Positions 44,230 through 56,316 of a stretch of 64,000 bases of DNA are shown here, in pieces (the first letter of the stretch is position 1; the number at the start of each line of letters is the position of its first letter). The stretch comes from Bos javanicus. Taxonomy: Eukaryota; Chordata; Mammalia; Artiodactyla; Bovidae. The translations under genes were made by a program, and so were the position numbers. The DNA lies in assembly GCF_032452875.1 (NCBI RefSeq), contig NC_083868.1, forward strand, positions 97,618,537 to 97,682,536, given 5' to 3'. Below the pieces are notes generated by a model. That model was not told where the DNA came from, did not search any database, and worked only from the letters and a program-made list of their open reading frames with translations.

Positions 44230-46807
44230 ACTTACTACTTTAAAAGATTCTATCAGATGAATGGAGACTGTTTCTCAACTAAAAGCACACTGTCGACCCC
44301 AACTCTAAGCTATCTGTTTTGTATGCAGGAAAAAGGCTAAGGGATTGGGATAAAAGATCTGAATATGCTGTTCCTATGGAAGTGAGAGCCTGCAAAGAGT
44401 GAATATGTGGGGCTCCATTGTGTTCTCTCCTGGCTATGGATTGTTGATAAACAGCAGCTCAGAGCCTGAGGAAAGGCAGGAGGAGCAGACTCCTGCCCTT
44501 GAATATGGGAGTGGGTGGAAATGAGGTGCATGTGGGTGAGCATGGAAAGGACTCCCGTGGGGTGTGGGAGAAGGGTCAGTCAGGAGGTGGACTGGAGGCT
44601 CAGGCACATGGGAGGCAGAGGCTGGGGTGAGAAACGGGGAGCCTGAGTGTGGAAGACTTTAGAGACTGACCACATGCCGAGTTCCTTCTGGAGGGGTCAG
44701 AATGACAGCGGTGCTCTGGCCCAGGCATGGGTAGGGAATACACATCCTAATGTTACTGCCAGGAATAGGCCTACAGAAGGGGATTGTATCACACATTTAA
44801 AGGGAGGCATTTATTTTTCTGATTTTGTGCAGGCTGTGCTAATTTGCATGGCAGAAGCATTCAGTGTTTGAGGCAGGCATCCACCTTGGGGGCATCTGTG
44901 GGGGCAGCTCCCAGGGAAGGACCTCTGGTTAATGTGCTGCCAAGTCACTAGCAGTTTGTCATCATGTTTGTGTCCACTGTGGTAAGCTCCCTGGGGAGAT
45001 ATGGGAATTTCAGAGACGGTGGTGCTGCCAAGCTGTGTGTGTCCAGAGGTCACTCCGCGGGTCTGCTTGGGGTCAGAGAAGTAGGGAGAAGAGTCGGGTG
45101 GACATAGAGTTCTGGCATGAGAGCGTTTGCCAAGATCAAAATGTTCCCCATCGCTGTGAGCAGATGAGATCTTGGAACCTGGAATCACACAGTCTTAGCT
45201 CCAGCAGGGCTTCTGGCAACAGCCCCAGTGTCTTCAGCTACAGACACCACCTCTGCGAATGCCAAGAAAAGCAAACACAGGCCCTAGATCTCCTGTTGCA
45301 CCAACTGGAAAGCAGCCCGCAGTGGAGGAGCCGTGAGGACCATCGTCTTCCCGTAGTTCTTGATTTTCCACCATCCTTCCCCAATCTGCATCGAACAAAC
45401 AAACAATGTACTTGTAATAAAATTTTCAGGTGAGGCCGGTTTATATTCTGAGATTTGCTTTTGATCAAATTCCCTTTAGGACACTGGGATAAAAGGGTGA
45501 ATAAAGTTGGATGAGGCAATGTGTCGCAGACGTTTGAGACTCAACAGGAGGGGAGGAATCCTGGAAAAGCAGAGATTTCATTTCACCCCTGGGAGCTGGT
45601 TCTTTTTAGTGGCCCAGGATGGTGTCACTCAAATACCCTCCAGCCAGCCCTTGGAAAATGCATTCCAAATTTCTCTTCTTAGGGATGAAGGTGGGGGTGG
45701 GGTGGAGATGGTTCTGTAAAGCATAAAGAGTAGGAAAATAAAATGGTATCTTAAAGTCCTGGCTGTCCAAGAAGGTTGGCAAGTAAGATCAGAAATCTAT
45801 TTGCAGAAAAAGGTTTTCTCAGCTTTGGGAGAAGAAAAGTAGAATTAATAATCCAGAGTGACACTGTCTACCAATGAGGGGGAATAACAGCCATAGTTTA
45901 CCAAAGAATCCCTGGTGGTACACAGGTGAGTGGGGAATCCGAGATCTGGAGAGTCTGAATTTCTGGAAAGTGAACTGGGGCAGCTGGTGACTCAAGTCTT
46001 CAGATATTCTGAAGGCTTTAGTTTTCTGAGTCAACAAAGTTTAATCAGTTGCCAGGTTTCTAGATTGAGATTGATTAAAGTCTGAGCATTGGTCATTTTT
46101 AACACGTGAGGCATTGGGTTTCCTCTGGGTTATTTCTGAGAGTTGGTTCTCCATTTGTGCTTTTGTGAGGCCTGGAGATGCTTCTATATCGTCTCTCCCC
46201 ACTTCTCATTTGTCTTCCAGACCCTGCCATACTTCCATTTTGTAATTAGGCAGATTTTCAAGCATGTAAAAATATAAACAAGTGTCCCAAACTCCACCAT
46301 ACGAATCTCTCAGCTTCAACAGTTATCAACGTTTTGTGAATCTTCATTTTCTCCTTTATTTCAAAGCAAATCCAAGACATTATATCCTTTTCACCCTTTA
46401 ACATAATTTCTACATAGCTACTTCTATTCAAAACTCCATTTCTCTGTTTGAAAAATCTGCTGTGAAATGTATATACAAAAGTGTGTTTAAAATACATAGG
46501 AATGCTTACAATAAAACAAATAAAACAAGCATTCATATACCTACTTCTCATCTTAAGAAAAAGAATATTGGTCCTTTTTCAGAAAACAAAGATGGAATTT
46601 TACTTGCAGTTCCTATCATGATGGTAAACTAGCACAGATTCTTGGCTCCCTCCCCTACAGTCATTGGCAGAAACTGTGGAAGAGAGGACCTCATTGCTGC
46701 TGCCATCCCTCCAGAAACCTCATCTGCTGCCCTGGACTCTCAACTCTGCCTGTCCACCCTGAATAGTCAGACTGCCCTGGGCTCTGTGCACCATCCCCTC
46801 AATGTGC
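44230..46807. other. Unassigned 2.6-kb sequence
   Basis: GC-richer to 45700, then AT-rich. A polyadenylation-like 'gtaataaaattttcagg' occurs at 45414-45430, but no linked exon structure is visible. Frames of 125-132 codons at 44811-45433 show no domain. 46255-46560 looks like old antisense L1 3'UTR, not called. Confidence 0.4.
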
Positions 46808-46831
46808 AAAAAAAAAAAAAAAAAAAAAAAA
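46808..46831 (+). repeat. A(24) homopolymer
   Basis: Uninterrupted run of 24 A. The sequence to its left is not a recognised SINE or L1 and no flanking duplication is evident, so its origin (retrocopy tail or slippage) is open. Confidence 0.95.
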
Positions 46832-47445
46832 TCCCAGCTCGGGGCACCTGATTGGCCAAGCCCCGGTCACATGACTGTACCCTGGTGGGAGAGGAAATCT
46901 GCTCCCTTGCTGATTGCTCTGATTCCTGCCTCCATTCATTTGATATTTCCGCAAATAGGAAGGAGATTTAGATACCAAGTACAAAAATGATCAATGTCCA
47001 CTATATCAAGTATGTATCTCTATCTCAGGCCAGTCTTCTGAGCTCCAGCTGATAACGTCCAACATCGTACTTCTCACCTCTACTAGGCTGTTCCTCAGGT
47101 GTTTCAGACTCAGCGTATTCAACTCTGAGCCTATCATCTTTCCCCAAACCCCCCTTCTTCACCTCTATTCCTTTACTTGGTGAATAGTTTTACCATCTTC
47201 TGAATGTATATCCCACTCACTTCCTTTGTCTCCGGGTTCCTTGCCTTATTCAGACCTTTTTCATCCTCACCTACAGTGGCCTAACGTCTTAGTCTGGGTT
47301 TCAGCATCAGAAGCAGATGTTGAAATGAAGATTGGAGTACGAGTAATTTATCTGAGAGGTGAAGGACCCAGGATAGGGGAATGGGATGTGAAACAAGGAA
47401 GAGAAAGCAGCCAGAAGATCTGTTATCAAGCCGACTGCAACTGTG
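46832..47445. other. Unassigned, probably old repeats
   Basis: 46840-46960 shares 'ctgattggccaag' with a common old repeat. 47290-47430 ('agtctgggtttcagcatcag', 'ggagtacgagtaatttatc') resembles another. Families unresolved. Confidence 0.35.
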
Positions 47446-47706
47446 GCTGCTGCTAAGTCGCTTCAGTCGTGTCCGATTCTGTGCGACCCCAAAGATGGCA
47501 GCCCACCAGGCTCCCCCGTCCCTGGGATTCTCCAGGCAAGAACACTGGAGTGGGTTGCCATTTCCTCCTCCAATGCATGAAAGTGAAAAGTGAGAGTGAA
47601 GTCGCTCAGTCGTGTCTGACTCTTAGCGACCCCATGGACTGCAGCCTACCAGCCTCCTCCATCCATGGGATTTTCCAGGCAAGAGTACTGGAATGGGTTG
47701 CCATGG
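47446..47706 (-). mobile_element. Bov-A2 SINE
   Basis: Antisense dimer from the GCT-rich tail through 'gcaagaacactggagtggg', the linker and 'ggcaagagtactggaatggg'. Close to consensus. Confidence 0.92.
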
Positions 47707-48357
47707 CAGCTAGGGCTTAATCCCACTGGGGCATGACAATCTTAACTGAACCACTTGACCTTCATAGAACATGGCACATCTTTTCATGGTTCTGTGTCTC
47801 CGCAAGTGCTGTCTCCTTCCTCAGAATGCTTCTCCCAGCTCCTCTTCTGGCTCCTTCCAGAAGAGGAAGGTGTGGCTGAGTATGTGTGCTCTGGGTAGAC
47901 TACCAGAGTTTCAATCAGAGCAGAGAGAGAAGCAGAGGTGTATATATACCTACATATCTACATATGTGCTTCCCATAAGACTTTTTCCTGAAAATGTATC
48001 CATCCACTAATAAAAAATAGAAATTGAAAAGGACAGAATTAGACTATCAAAATCCAGGGCCATCAAATATTTGAATCATACAAATAACTCTCTTAGTTCA
48101 AATTCCTCACTGCTCACCAAGCAACCTTCTGGTTATAATATGATTTAAATATTAATTGCTAACAGGGAAAGTACAGGGCATGCCAAAATGAGCATTCTTT
48201 TATGTGTCATGGTCATATTTCTTATTTAAATAAATAAATTGCATTATGATTTATATATCAGTCCCCTGTGTGTTTGGTTGTCATGAAGTAGTCTTCCTGA
48301 GTCTGAAAACTCTGGTGCGCTGTGGAGATAAAATTTTTGAATCTGTAAAGCCAAAGA
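47707..48357. other. Unassigned sequence
   Basis: No gene or repeat recognised. Confidence 0.4.
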
Positions 48358-48380
48358 CTATATATTATATATATATATGA
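48358..48380. repeat. TA-dinucleotide patch
   Basis: 'tatatattatatatatatatat', lying at the 3' tail side of an antisense L1. Confidence 0.9.
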
Positions 48381-48960
48381 TTGAAGTATCATTGATTTAC
48401 AATATTGTGTCAGTTTCAGGTGTACAGAAAAGTAATTAAGATATGTATTTTTTTCTATTTTTGTGAGTCTATTTGTTTTGTAGATAAGTTCATTTGTATC
48501 ATTTTTTAGATACCATGTATAAGTGATATCATATGATATTTGTCTTTCTGTGTTTGACTTACTTCACTTAGTACAATAATCTCTAGGTTTATCCATGTTG
48601 CTGCAAATGACATCATTTCATTTTTTAAAAAAATTTAGTCACTTTTTTTTTTTGCCACACCATGGGATCTTAGTTCCATGACCAAGTATTGAACCTGGGC
48701 CACAGCAGTGAAAATGCTGAGTCCTAACCACTGGACCTCCAGGGAATTCTCTAGCCACTTATTTAAGAACATTCACATTTCCCCTCATTTGCTAATATAA
48801 ACAATGCTTCAGTGAACAAATCTGAACCTTAATATATCTCTCTGCATGGGACATGAATGTTTCTGAAGGTAAATTCCTAGAAGGGAAATGTATTTTGCTT
48901 TTTAAAAATCATGTAACTTTTTGCTATTATTTTTCTTAATCTCTCAATATTTTAATAATG
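48381..48960 (-). mobile_element. L1 3'UTR, split by CHR SINE
   Basis: 'gattgaagtatcattgattt', 'ttgtgtcagtttcaggtg', 'gacttacttcacttag' and 'tccatgttgctgcaaatg' before the SINE. After it, 48760-48960 continues with older-looking L1 sequence ('aacaatgcttcagtgaac'). The second part may be a different L1 copy. Confidence 0.75.
48643..48752 (-). mobile_element. CHR-type SINE
   Basis: Antisense: T-run, 'gccacaccatgggatctta', 'gtattgaacctgggcc', 'actggacctccagggaatt'. Similar 'tagtcactt'/'tagccactt' strings flank it. Confidence 0.87.
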
Positions 48961-49227
48961 TAAAAAAAAATAACAGGACCCTTTGGCAAGAAGTAACAGA
49001 AAACCCAGCTCCCAATTATTAAGACAAAAAAAAAAAATAGAGAGATAATGTTATCTTACCTAAAAGTCTGCCACTATGGCGGCTTCAAGATCCACTTAGT
49101 GGCTCAACAGTGCCTCTCCTGCTACCTAGGTGGTTATTGAGATAATAAATGGTCTCTCTCTTAAGGGTGCCTCTTTTTAAGAGTGAGGAACTTCTTTCTC
49201 TCTCTCTCTTCCCCCCCATCCCCACCC
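48961..49227. other. Unassigned, with CT-rich tract
   Basis: A CT repeat followed by C-runs lies at 49195-49228. No other feature. Confidence 0.5.
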
Positions 49228-49316
49228 CGTAAGGCTCCTCTATCCATGGAATTTTCCCAAACTTGTGTCTTCTGCATCGGTAGACAGATTCTTTACCACT
49301 AGTGCCACCTGGGAAA
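49228..49316 (-). mobile_element. Bov-tA SINE fragment (left arm of inverted pair)
   Basis: Antisense partial Bov-tA: 'taaggctcctctatccatgg', then, after a deletion, 'tgtgtcttctgcatcgg' and the head 'ccactagtgccacctggga'. Confidence 0.83.
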
Positions 49317-49520
49317 GGGCTTCCCTGGTGGCTCATATGGCAAAGAATCTTCCTGCAATGCAGGAGCCCCAGGTTTGATTCCTCGGTCAGGAAGATCCTC
49401 TGGAGAAGGAATGGCAACCCACTTTAGTATTTTTGCCTGGAGAATCCCACAGACAGAGGAGCCTGGTGGGTTACAGCCCATGGGGTCACAAACAGATGGA
49501 TGTGACTGAGTGACTAACTA
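49317..49520 (+). mobile_element. Bov-tA SINE (right arm of inverted pair)
   Basis: 'gggcttccctggtggctca' head directly abuts the head of the left copy. The body ends 'gtgactgagtgactaac'. Complete copy. Confidence 0.9.
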
Positions 49521-50655
49521 TCTGGGAGACCTGTAAGCAACCAAGTTCTACAAGAAAAAAGAAAAGGGAAGAATGATTGTTGGCTAGACATCTCACAATG
49601 TCTATTACAGACCATGTTTATCAGGTCTACTTTCAGAATAATCTGTTGTTAACATACATAAAAATTAGATTTCTTATCCATTTTGAGTAATATTTCTATC
49701 AATATGTAAGAGTGGTTTTATTGAGCTGCTGACAATTACATATACCTCCAGAGATATTTTCAAAATAAAATTACTTCCAGTTTAAGGGATTAATACAACT
49801 AACGTAGATTTAAAAGATATTTTTAAAAAACCTTTTGTGTTCTTTTGAAACCAGGTCACTAAATCTCTGTTACAATGGTTGCAGCTGAAAGACCAAATTT
49901 GTGTAGGAGAAATGCTGTTTAAAGTTTGTAAATCTTTATGTTGATTCAGAATGGAAATATTTCTGCTTGTATGCTGACTCGTATTGGCCAACTCATATTT
50001 TAAAATACTAATTTGGCTTTGAAGATTTATTCATACAGTTTTGGAGTACACAAATGCTACACATTAATTAAACCTGGCTTATAGACAGCTTACTGGCTTC
50101 TTGTAGGTTCAAATATTTAAATATTATTTTTTCATTGTAGCTGCAGATTCCAATCTGTACTCAAACTGTGGCTAATTTAACCCTTTGGTTTACTGTTTTG
50201 AAGATATTAATTATATCAGAGGAAGAGGCTGGGAAACACTACAGAATTGAAAGTGGCAATTGAGGTAAGATAGAGACAACTGAGGTAGGATGTGGTCTGG
50301 AAAATTTCAAAACCAGAGTCTTTGCATTTTAAGTAAATATATTTTTTAATGGGCCTGAAGATTGAAAGAAATCAGTGTCTTCAGTTCAGTGGTCGGTTCT
50401 AAATTTTAGACCTATATTTCCTGCTACTTGATATCTCTTTTCCTTGACTTGCCAGGAAATATAATTGTTCTTTATTATTATTATTGCCTCTAACCTTCTC
50501 AGCCCTGCTCCCCTCACCTTATCTCCACCCAGGTCTTACATGTATGGTCATCAGGTTGCTTAGTACCAACATCATACAAAGACACTTAGGCCTGAATTAC
50601 AGTGTCATTTCAGAGTCTTTCCTGGCCCTCACCAAAATCAGTCAATTGTTCTCTC
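49521..50655. other. Unassigned AT-rich sequence
   Basis: An ATT-triplet patch lies at 50470-50485. 50490-50650 has weak L2-like composition. No gene recognised. Confidence 0.4.
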
Positions 50656-50670
50656 ACACCTTATGCCATC

Positions 50671-51547
50671 AGTTCAGTTCAGTTCAGTCACTCAGTCGTG
50701 TCCAACTCTTTGCAACCCCATGAATTGCAGCACACCAGGCCTCCCTGTCCATCATCAACTCCCAGAGTTCACTCAAACTCACATCCATCGAATCGGTGAT
50801 GCCATCCAGCCATCTCATCCTCTGTTGTTCCCTTCTCCTCCTGCCCCCAATTCCTCCCAGCATCAGAGACTTTTCCAATGAGTCAACTCTTTGCATGAGG
50901 TGGCCAAAGTACTGGAGTTTCAGCTTTAGCATCATTCCTTCTAAAGAAATCCCAGGGCTGATCTCCTTTAGAATGGACTGATTGGATCTCCTTGCAGTCC
51001 AAGGGACTCTCAAGAGTCTTCTCCAACATCACAGTTCAAAAGCATCAATTCTTCGGCGCTCAGCTTTCTTCACAGTCCAATTCTCACATCCGCACATGAC
51101 CACTGGAAAAAGCATAGCCTTGACTAGACGGACCTTTGTTGGCAAAGTAATGTCTCTGCTTTTCAACATGCTATCTAGGTTGGTCATAACTTTCCTTCCA
51201 AGGAATAAGCATCTTTTAATTTCATGGCTGCAATCACCATCTGCAGTGATTTTGGAGCCCCCAAAAATAAAGTCAGCCACTGTTTCCACTGTTTCCCCAC
51301 CTATTTCCCATGAAGTGATTGGACCAGATGCCATGATCTTCGTTTTCTGAATGTTGAGCTTTAAGCCAACTTTTTCACTCTCCTCTTTCACTTTCATCAA
51401 GAGGCTTTTGAGTTCCTCTTCACTTTCTGCCATAAGGGTGGTGTCATCTGCATATCTGAGGTTATTGATATTTCTCCTGGCAATCTTGATTCCAGCCTGT
51501 GCTTCTTCCAGCCCAGCATTTCTCATGATGTACTCTGCATATAAGTT
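50671..51547 (-). mobile_element. BovB LINE, 3' third
   Basis: Antisense from the AACTG-repeat tail to the reverse transcriptase YADDT block and just beyond (ends in 'tactctgcatataagtt'). A 189-codon minus-strand frame (51029-51598) covers NINNLRYADDTTLMAESEEE and the adjoining C-terminal region. 'acacctt' occurs at 50656-50662 and 51548-51554, a likely duplication. Confidence 0.9.
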
Positions 51548-51639
51548 ACACCTTCTAAATATCACTAATATAATTTGCTCTCTGTTAGAGACATTCACTA
51601 CTTCGGTCTGCGTTATTTACTTCTACTTTTCCCTTAAAG

Positions 51640-52000
51640 AATCTTCTTTCCCACTCCTCATTCAAGTGGTTTGGGTAGGGCTCCTGAGTTGAACATGGAA
51701 CCCAGGCTTGCCCAATCAGCATGTCCTGTTTTCCTGTCCACAGTGATTGGTCAGAGTTATGGACGCATGTCCAAAGTTCTTCCAATGAGATGCATAGTCA
51801 TAACTTTGTTGGAACTTATGGGGCTGCTGATAGGATGCAACATAAGCCTGGAGATGCTTACTGATCGTTGCAGAATCAAAGAGAAGAAAAAAGAGAAGAT
51901 ATTGAGTCTTGGTGACATCATGTGGGCTACTGGAGCCAGCCATACCTGAAACCTTACTTCTGCACTTTTGGTGTAAGCTGTCATTCTGTCAGCGGCAACT
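51640..52000 (+). mobile_element. Ancient interspersed repeat, family unresolved
   Basis: 'aacccaggcttgcccaatc', 'cacagtgattggtcagag', 'gcaacataagcctggag' and 'gagccagccatacctgaaac' follow the order of a common old mammalian repeat also suspected at 12340-12660. Two open frames overlap here but are not conserved domains. Confidence 0.4.
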
Positions 52001-52039
52001 GAAAATGTTCTGATAAATGACTACTTTTCCATGCCCACT

Positions 52040-52250
52040 TAACCCTCTTAGTCCCTCTCTTGAAATAATCCTTGCTTTTGTCTACTCTGACAATTTCCCT
52101 TTCCCTTTGAAATTCAGTGCAAGCATTACTTCCTCAGAGAAGCCCTGCTCAACATTTCCCCTAATGTGAGGATAGATAGTCTTGTGTTCTGCAAAAGTTA
52201 TTATGTACAAACCACACTGTAGTATAATTGTCAATATACTTGTTAGTCTA
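52040..52250 (+). mobile_element. L2 LINE 3'-region fragment
   Basis: 'gcattacttcctcagagaag' and 'ccctgctcaacatttcccc' resemble the L2 block before its 3' terminus. Weak. Confidence 0.45.
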
Positions 52251-52652
52251 TGGCAGACACTACTTATCGCCAACCAACCCCTATTCTCTCTTTTCTTACA
52301 ACAGAATCCTTGTTTTGTTTGGAGGGGCAATGTACCAAGGTTAAATTCTTGCCTTTTGAGAACGCTTTGCAGGTAGGGGTGACCTTGCTGCACAATTCTG
52401 ACCAGAAGACATAAGTGAATGTCTACCTGAGATTTCCAGGAGAAGCTTTATTTTCCTAATTTAGGCAGCTTTCTCTCTCCTCTTCATTCTCCTTCCTTTG
52501 TCTTGAAAGGAGGCATGAGGCTGGAGATAAAGCTGCTACCTGGCAGCCTTGAGTGACAAGCCCTATGTTAGTGAAGGTGGGTGTATTTGGAACTAGAGCC
52601 TGGATGAGCCTGGATAACTCTGAACTGCCCATCTCTGGATCTAACTGTGGAG
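52251..52652. other. Old repeat, unresolved
   Basis: 52340-52652 continues at 53024-53095 past a SINE; the pattern suggests one old element ('ctctggatctaactgtgg' ... 'tagccactgtaag'). Not named. Confidence 0.35.
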
Positions 52653-52660
52653 GAACACAA

Positions 52661-53015
52661 TCATCTATTCTTTAAAAAAATAATTTTTTATTAAAAAAAT
52701 TTGTGTTTGCCCTGAGTCTTCATTGCTGTGCTGGCTTTCCCTAGTTGTGGCAAGCAGAGGTTACTCTCCAGCTGCAGATCGCAGGCTTCCACTGCAGTGG
52801 CTTCCCACGTTGCGGAGCATGGGCCCTTTGTGCACGGGCTTCAGCAGTTGCAGCACGCAGGCTCAGTAGTTGTGGCACATGGGCTTAGTTGCCCCAAGGC
52901 ATGTGGGAATCTTCCTGGACCAGGGATCAAGCTAGTGTTCTGTGCATTGCAAGGCAGATTCTTAACTAGTAGCCCACCAGGTAGTCCAGGCCACCTGACC
53001 ACCACTGGAAGCCCA
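52661..53015 (-). mobile_element. Long CHR SINE (CHRL-type)
   Basis: Antisense full body: 'ccctgagtcttcattgctg', 'ggttactctccagctgc', 'gcagtggcttcccacgttg' and 'ggcttagttgccccaagg', head near 52970-53000. 'gaacacaa' flanks it at 52653-52660 and 53016-53023. Confidence 0.87.
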
Positions 53016-53023
53016 GAACACAA

Positions 53024-54362
53024 CCCTCTTTAGTTTAGCCACTGTAAGTGGATTTTTCACTTGGATGTAACTAAATGCCATCCTGATAGAATTGCATCTT
53101 GACTGATAGTCCCACTAGGGAACCATGATCTCTTTAAAGAAAAAACCCAGGCCCTTACTCCGATTCCTGAATATACCTAATGCTTGGTACAAAGAAAAGT
53201 TTCACTCTAGTGCTTAAAAATGGGATTGAAGTCTCAGATCGGTTTCAATCCTGAGATTTTATGGTTTTCCTTTGTAAACCACTTACAGTATCTGCTCTCA
53301 CTCTGGCATTTACCCTCCTCCCCAGCCATTCTATTGCATGTTATTTTAAAGGGAACCCCCAAACTGGGAAGCAGAGGTTGATTTCCACTTCTCTGTAATA
53401 TGGGTGACTGTTGAAATTACATTTCTTGCTTAATAAACTTCTCACATTTTTTTCCACATTTTTCTTATTTCCATTTCATATATGGGACCTGTAAAGACTT
53501 TTCAACATGAGATTGAAATTTCAGATTCTTTTGAATATGGTTTCACTCAGAAAACACTTAAAACAATAATTCTGACTTAGGAATTCAATATATTAACAGC
53601 TGCCAGTGTCAGTCATCAAATTTGTCTCCTTGAGAGGCCACACTGGGCCTCAGGTAAAATTCATCATCCTCCTAGATAAAAATTCATTTCCTTAGGCCCT
53701 GACTTGTTCTCCAGGGGACAGATCAGGCTGATGGTGATGATTATTGTAATGAGCAGTAATTACTGTTGGCTGGACACTGATTTCAGAATTTCTGAAGTCA
53801 GAAAGAAAAAATAAAACCCTAACCTAGCTATTATTATAGCGGAGCAAGAAAACTTTATTCCATAAGACATGTATTTTTTAACTCCCATCAACAATAAAGG
53901 AGAATTATACATGTATATTTCTTATTCATCAAGAGTATCAAAGAATTCAAAATGAGCATCTCCCAATTAGTTTCTGAAAGCATAAATGGTGTTATCACTC
54001 AAAAGGAGGCCAAACTAATGCCTTTTTCTCAAAAAGAAGTTTATTGGAAAAGTAGTCACTTCTTAAATTAACCATAGAAGGACTTCTCCACGGTGAGAAG
54101 TAAGGACCAGAATACTTAGGTCATCACTAAAGTTGCTCCAAGTCATAGGTGATGATAGGATAAAAATTTACCAAAAAGAAGCAAGAAGTCCCCTGAATTT
54201 GTGGCTTTTGGTTGAGACAGAGGAACGTAGAATACAGGATGCAACATTCTTTGGGCCATATGACTTAGTCAAAGAGCTCAGATGTTAGAGCTAGAGCTAA
54301 ATTAGTGATTATACTCACAAAATTCCAAACTTCTCCAAAGGACATTCAAGAAAGCCAGTAAG
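53024..54362. other. Unassigned AT-rich sequence
   Basis: Apart from the first ~70 bp (continuation of the old repeat), nothing recognised. Confidence 0.4.
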
Positions 54363-54548
54363 GGACTTCCCTGGTGATCCAGTGGCTAAGATTCTGGGCT
54401 CCTAAAGCAAGGGGCCTGAGTTCGACCCCTGGTCAGGGAACTAGCTCCCTCATGCTGCAACTAAAATAGTCCCCATGCTGCAACAAAGATTGAAGATCCT
54501 GCATGCTGCAACTTAGACCTGGTGCAGCCAAATAAATATATAAATACC
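54363..54548 (+). mobile_element. CHR-type SINE
   Basis: 'gggacttccctggtgatcc', 'gagttcgacccctggtcag', then 'catgctgcaac' repeated three times in the body and a tail with 'aaataaatatataaat'. Confidence 0.88.
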
Positions 54549-54561
54549 AAAAAAGGGAAGG

Positions 54562-54900
54562 GGGCTTCCCTGGTGGCTCAGAGACAGAAACTGAGTGGTA
54601 GAGAATCTGCCTGCCAATGTAGGGAGACACAGGTTCCATCTCTGATTTGGGAAGATCCCGCCTGCTGTGAAGCAGCTAAGCCTGTGAGCCACAACTATTG
54701 AGCCTGGGCTCTAGAGCCCGGGAGCGGTAAGTACTGAGACCCACATGCCCTAGAGCCTGTACTCTTGCAACGAGAGAAGCCACCATGATGAGAAGCCTAT
54801 ACACCATAGCTAGAGAGTAGTCCCCATTCTCTGTAACTAGAGAAACGTCCACGCAGCAATAAAGACTCAGTACAGCCAAAAATAAATAAATAAAATTATA
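54562..54900 (+). mobile_element. Long CHR SINE with a small head insertion
   Basis: 'gcttccctggtggctcag' is followed by an extra ~16-bp 'agacagaaactgagtgg' before 'tagagaatctgcctgcc'. The long body ('gtgagccacaactattg', 'caacgagagaagccacc') ends in 'aataaataaataaa'. Same orientation as the SINE just upstream. Confidence 0.87.
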
Positions 54901-54913
54901 GCCACCCCCTCAA

Positions 54914-54942
54914 AAACAAACAAACAAACAAACAAAAAAAAA
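54914..54942. repeat. (CAAA)n microsatellite
   Basis: Repeats of 'caaa' at the SINE tail, likely grown from it. Confidence 0.92.
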
Positions 54943-55252
54943 CACGGAAAGGAAACCAGTAATACCTGTGAAATCTAGGCAGTATCCTCAAAGATGAGGT
55001 ATTGTTTTTAGAATTTCTCAGAATTTATCTTTCCCAAGGCTTTTCCTTACTGAACTAATCCTTGGAGATTTCCTTTAAAAGCAGCTCTACCTATCTTGAG
55101 ATGTCAACTAAAATCATTTCATTTGTTGCAAGTGTCTTCAAGGAAAGAAAACTGCATACTGTAAAAAGAAGTGATGGGTTGGGTGGTGGCTGCTTCACAT
55201 TGAATGGTCAGAGAGAGGAAATGACTTTTGAGCTGAGCTAAGAAATTTCTTA
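54943..55252. other. Unassigned spacer
   Basis: No feature recognised. Confidence 0.4.
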
Positions 55253-55455
55253 GCTTCCCTGGTGGCTCAGACGGTAAAGCATCTGCCTACAATGCCAGAG
55301 ACCCGGGTTCGAACCCTGGGTGGGGAAGATCTCCTGGAGAAGGAAATGGCAACCCACTCCAGAATTCTTGTTTGGAGAATCCCATGGACAGAGGAGCCTG
55401 CTGGGCTACAGTCCATGGGGTCGCAAAGAGTCGGACACGACTGACCAACTTCACT
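55253..55455 (+). mobile_element. Bov-tA SINE, near consensus
   Basis: 'gcttccctggtggctcagac', 'gggttcgaaccctgggtgg', body ending 'cggacacgactgaccaac'. Few differences from the family pattern. Confidence 0.93.
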
Positions 55456-55459
55456 AAGA

Positions 55460-56160
55460 AGGAACTGAACAACAGATGTTCCAGGAGGTAGACATTTGAG
55501 GAGACCCAGAAGAAATGAAGACTTTGAGATTTTTCTGCAGCACAGAATGGCGAGGGAATGTACAGGAGCCCCTACTGCTGGAGCACAGGTGGTGGTGAGA
55601 GGAATGATCTGAGATGAGGTTTGATGAGTTAGGCAAAGGTCAGATCAGACAGGCCTTAGGAAAGAGAATTTATTCTAAGTGGGAAGCTATTGGACACAAC
55701 CTGATCTCATCTGTTTTTTGTTTTTTAAACAAATATGTTGTGTAGACCATGTATGTTGTGAGGTAAGAGTGAAGATGGAGGGCTACCAGGAGGATGTTGG
55801 CTAAGTCCCAGTGAACCAGTGAAGACTGTTGGTGAATGGGCTGGAATAACAGGAAATGGAGAGACATGAATGGATTCAGGGGTATTTTTGGAAGAACAGC
55901 CAATAAAACATTGATGAATTATGCATAATATATGAGAGAAAGAGAACAATCAAGGCTTGAACTGAGTGAATGATGTTGCACTGAATGAAATTGGAAGACT
56001 GCAGAAGGACCAGATTATTTTGTGGTGTTAGAAAAAAAAACTGGAGACATATTAAGTTTGAAGTTCCTTTTAGATACCACAGAGAGGTTTGGAAAGTAAA
56101 GCTGAATTTGATAATAGTGTTTTCACTAGAGTATTGTGAAAGTGGGGAGAGACACTAATG
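55460..56160 (-). mobile_element. L2 LINE fragment, antisense
   Basis: 'agtgggaagctattgg', 'ctaccaggaggatgttgg', 'gaatggattcagggg' and 'caatcaaggcttgaactg' match the antisense of L2 coding sequence in the expected order. Very diverged. Confidence 0.5.
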
Positions 56161-56195
56161 AAAAATTTTTTAAAAGGAAAATTCTGTTTAAAAAA

Positions 56196-56316
56196 AAAAT
56201 GTTTCTTGGCGGCACCACTCTGCGTGTGGGATCTTAGTTCCCCAACCAGGGATTGGATCCCGGTCCCTTGTGGTGGAAGTGCAGAGTCCTAACCACGGGA
56301 CCACCAGGGAATTCCC
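56196..56316 (-). mobile_element. CHR-type SINE
   Basis: Antisense: 'ggcggcaccactctgcg', 'gatcttagttccccaacc', 'ttgtggtggaagtgcag', 'gggaccaccagggaattccc'. Confidence 0.88.

Noticed and set aside
46600..46831. Processed pseudogene ending in the A(24) run
   Set aside because: No parental gene is recognised upstream and no flanking duplication was found.
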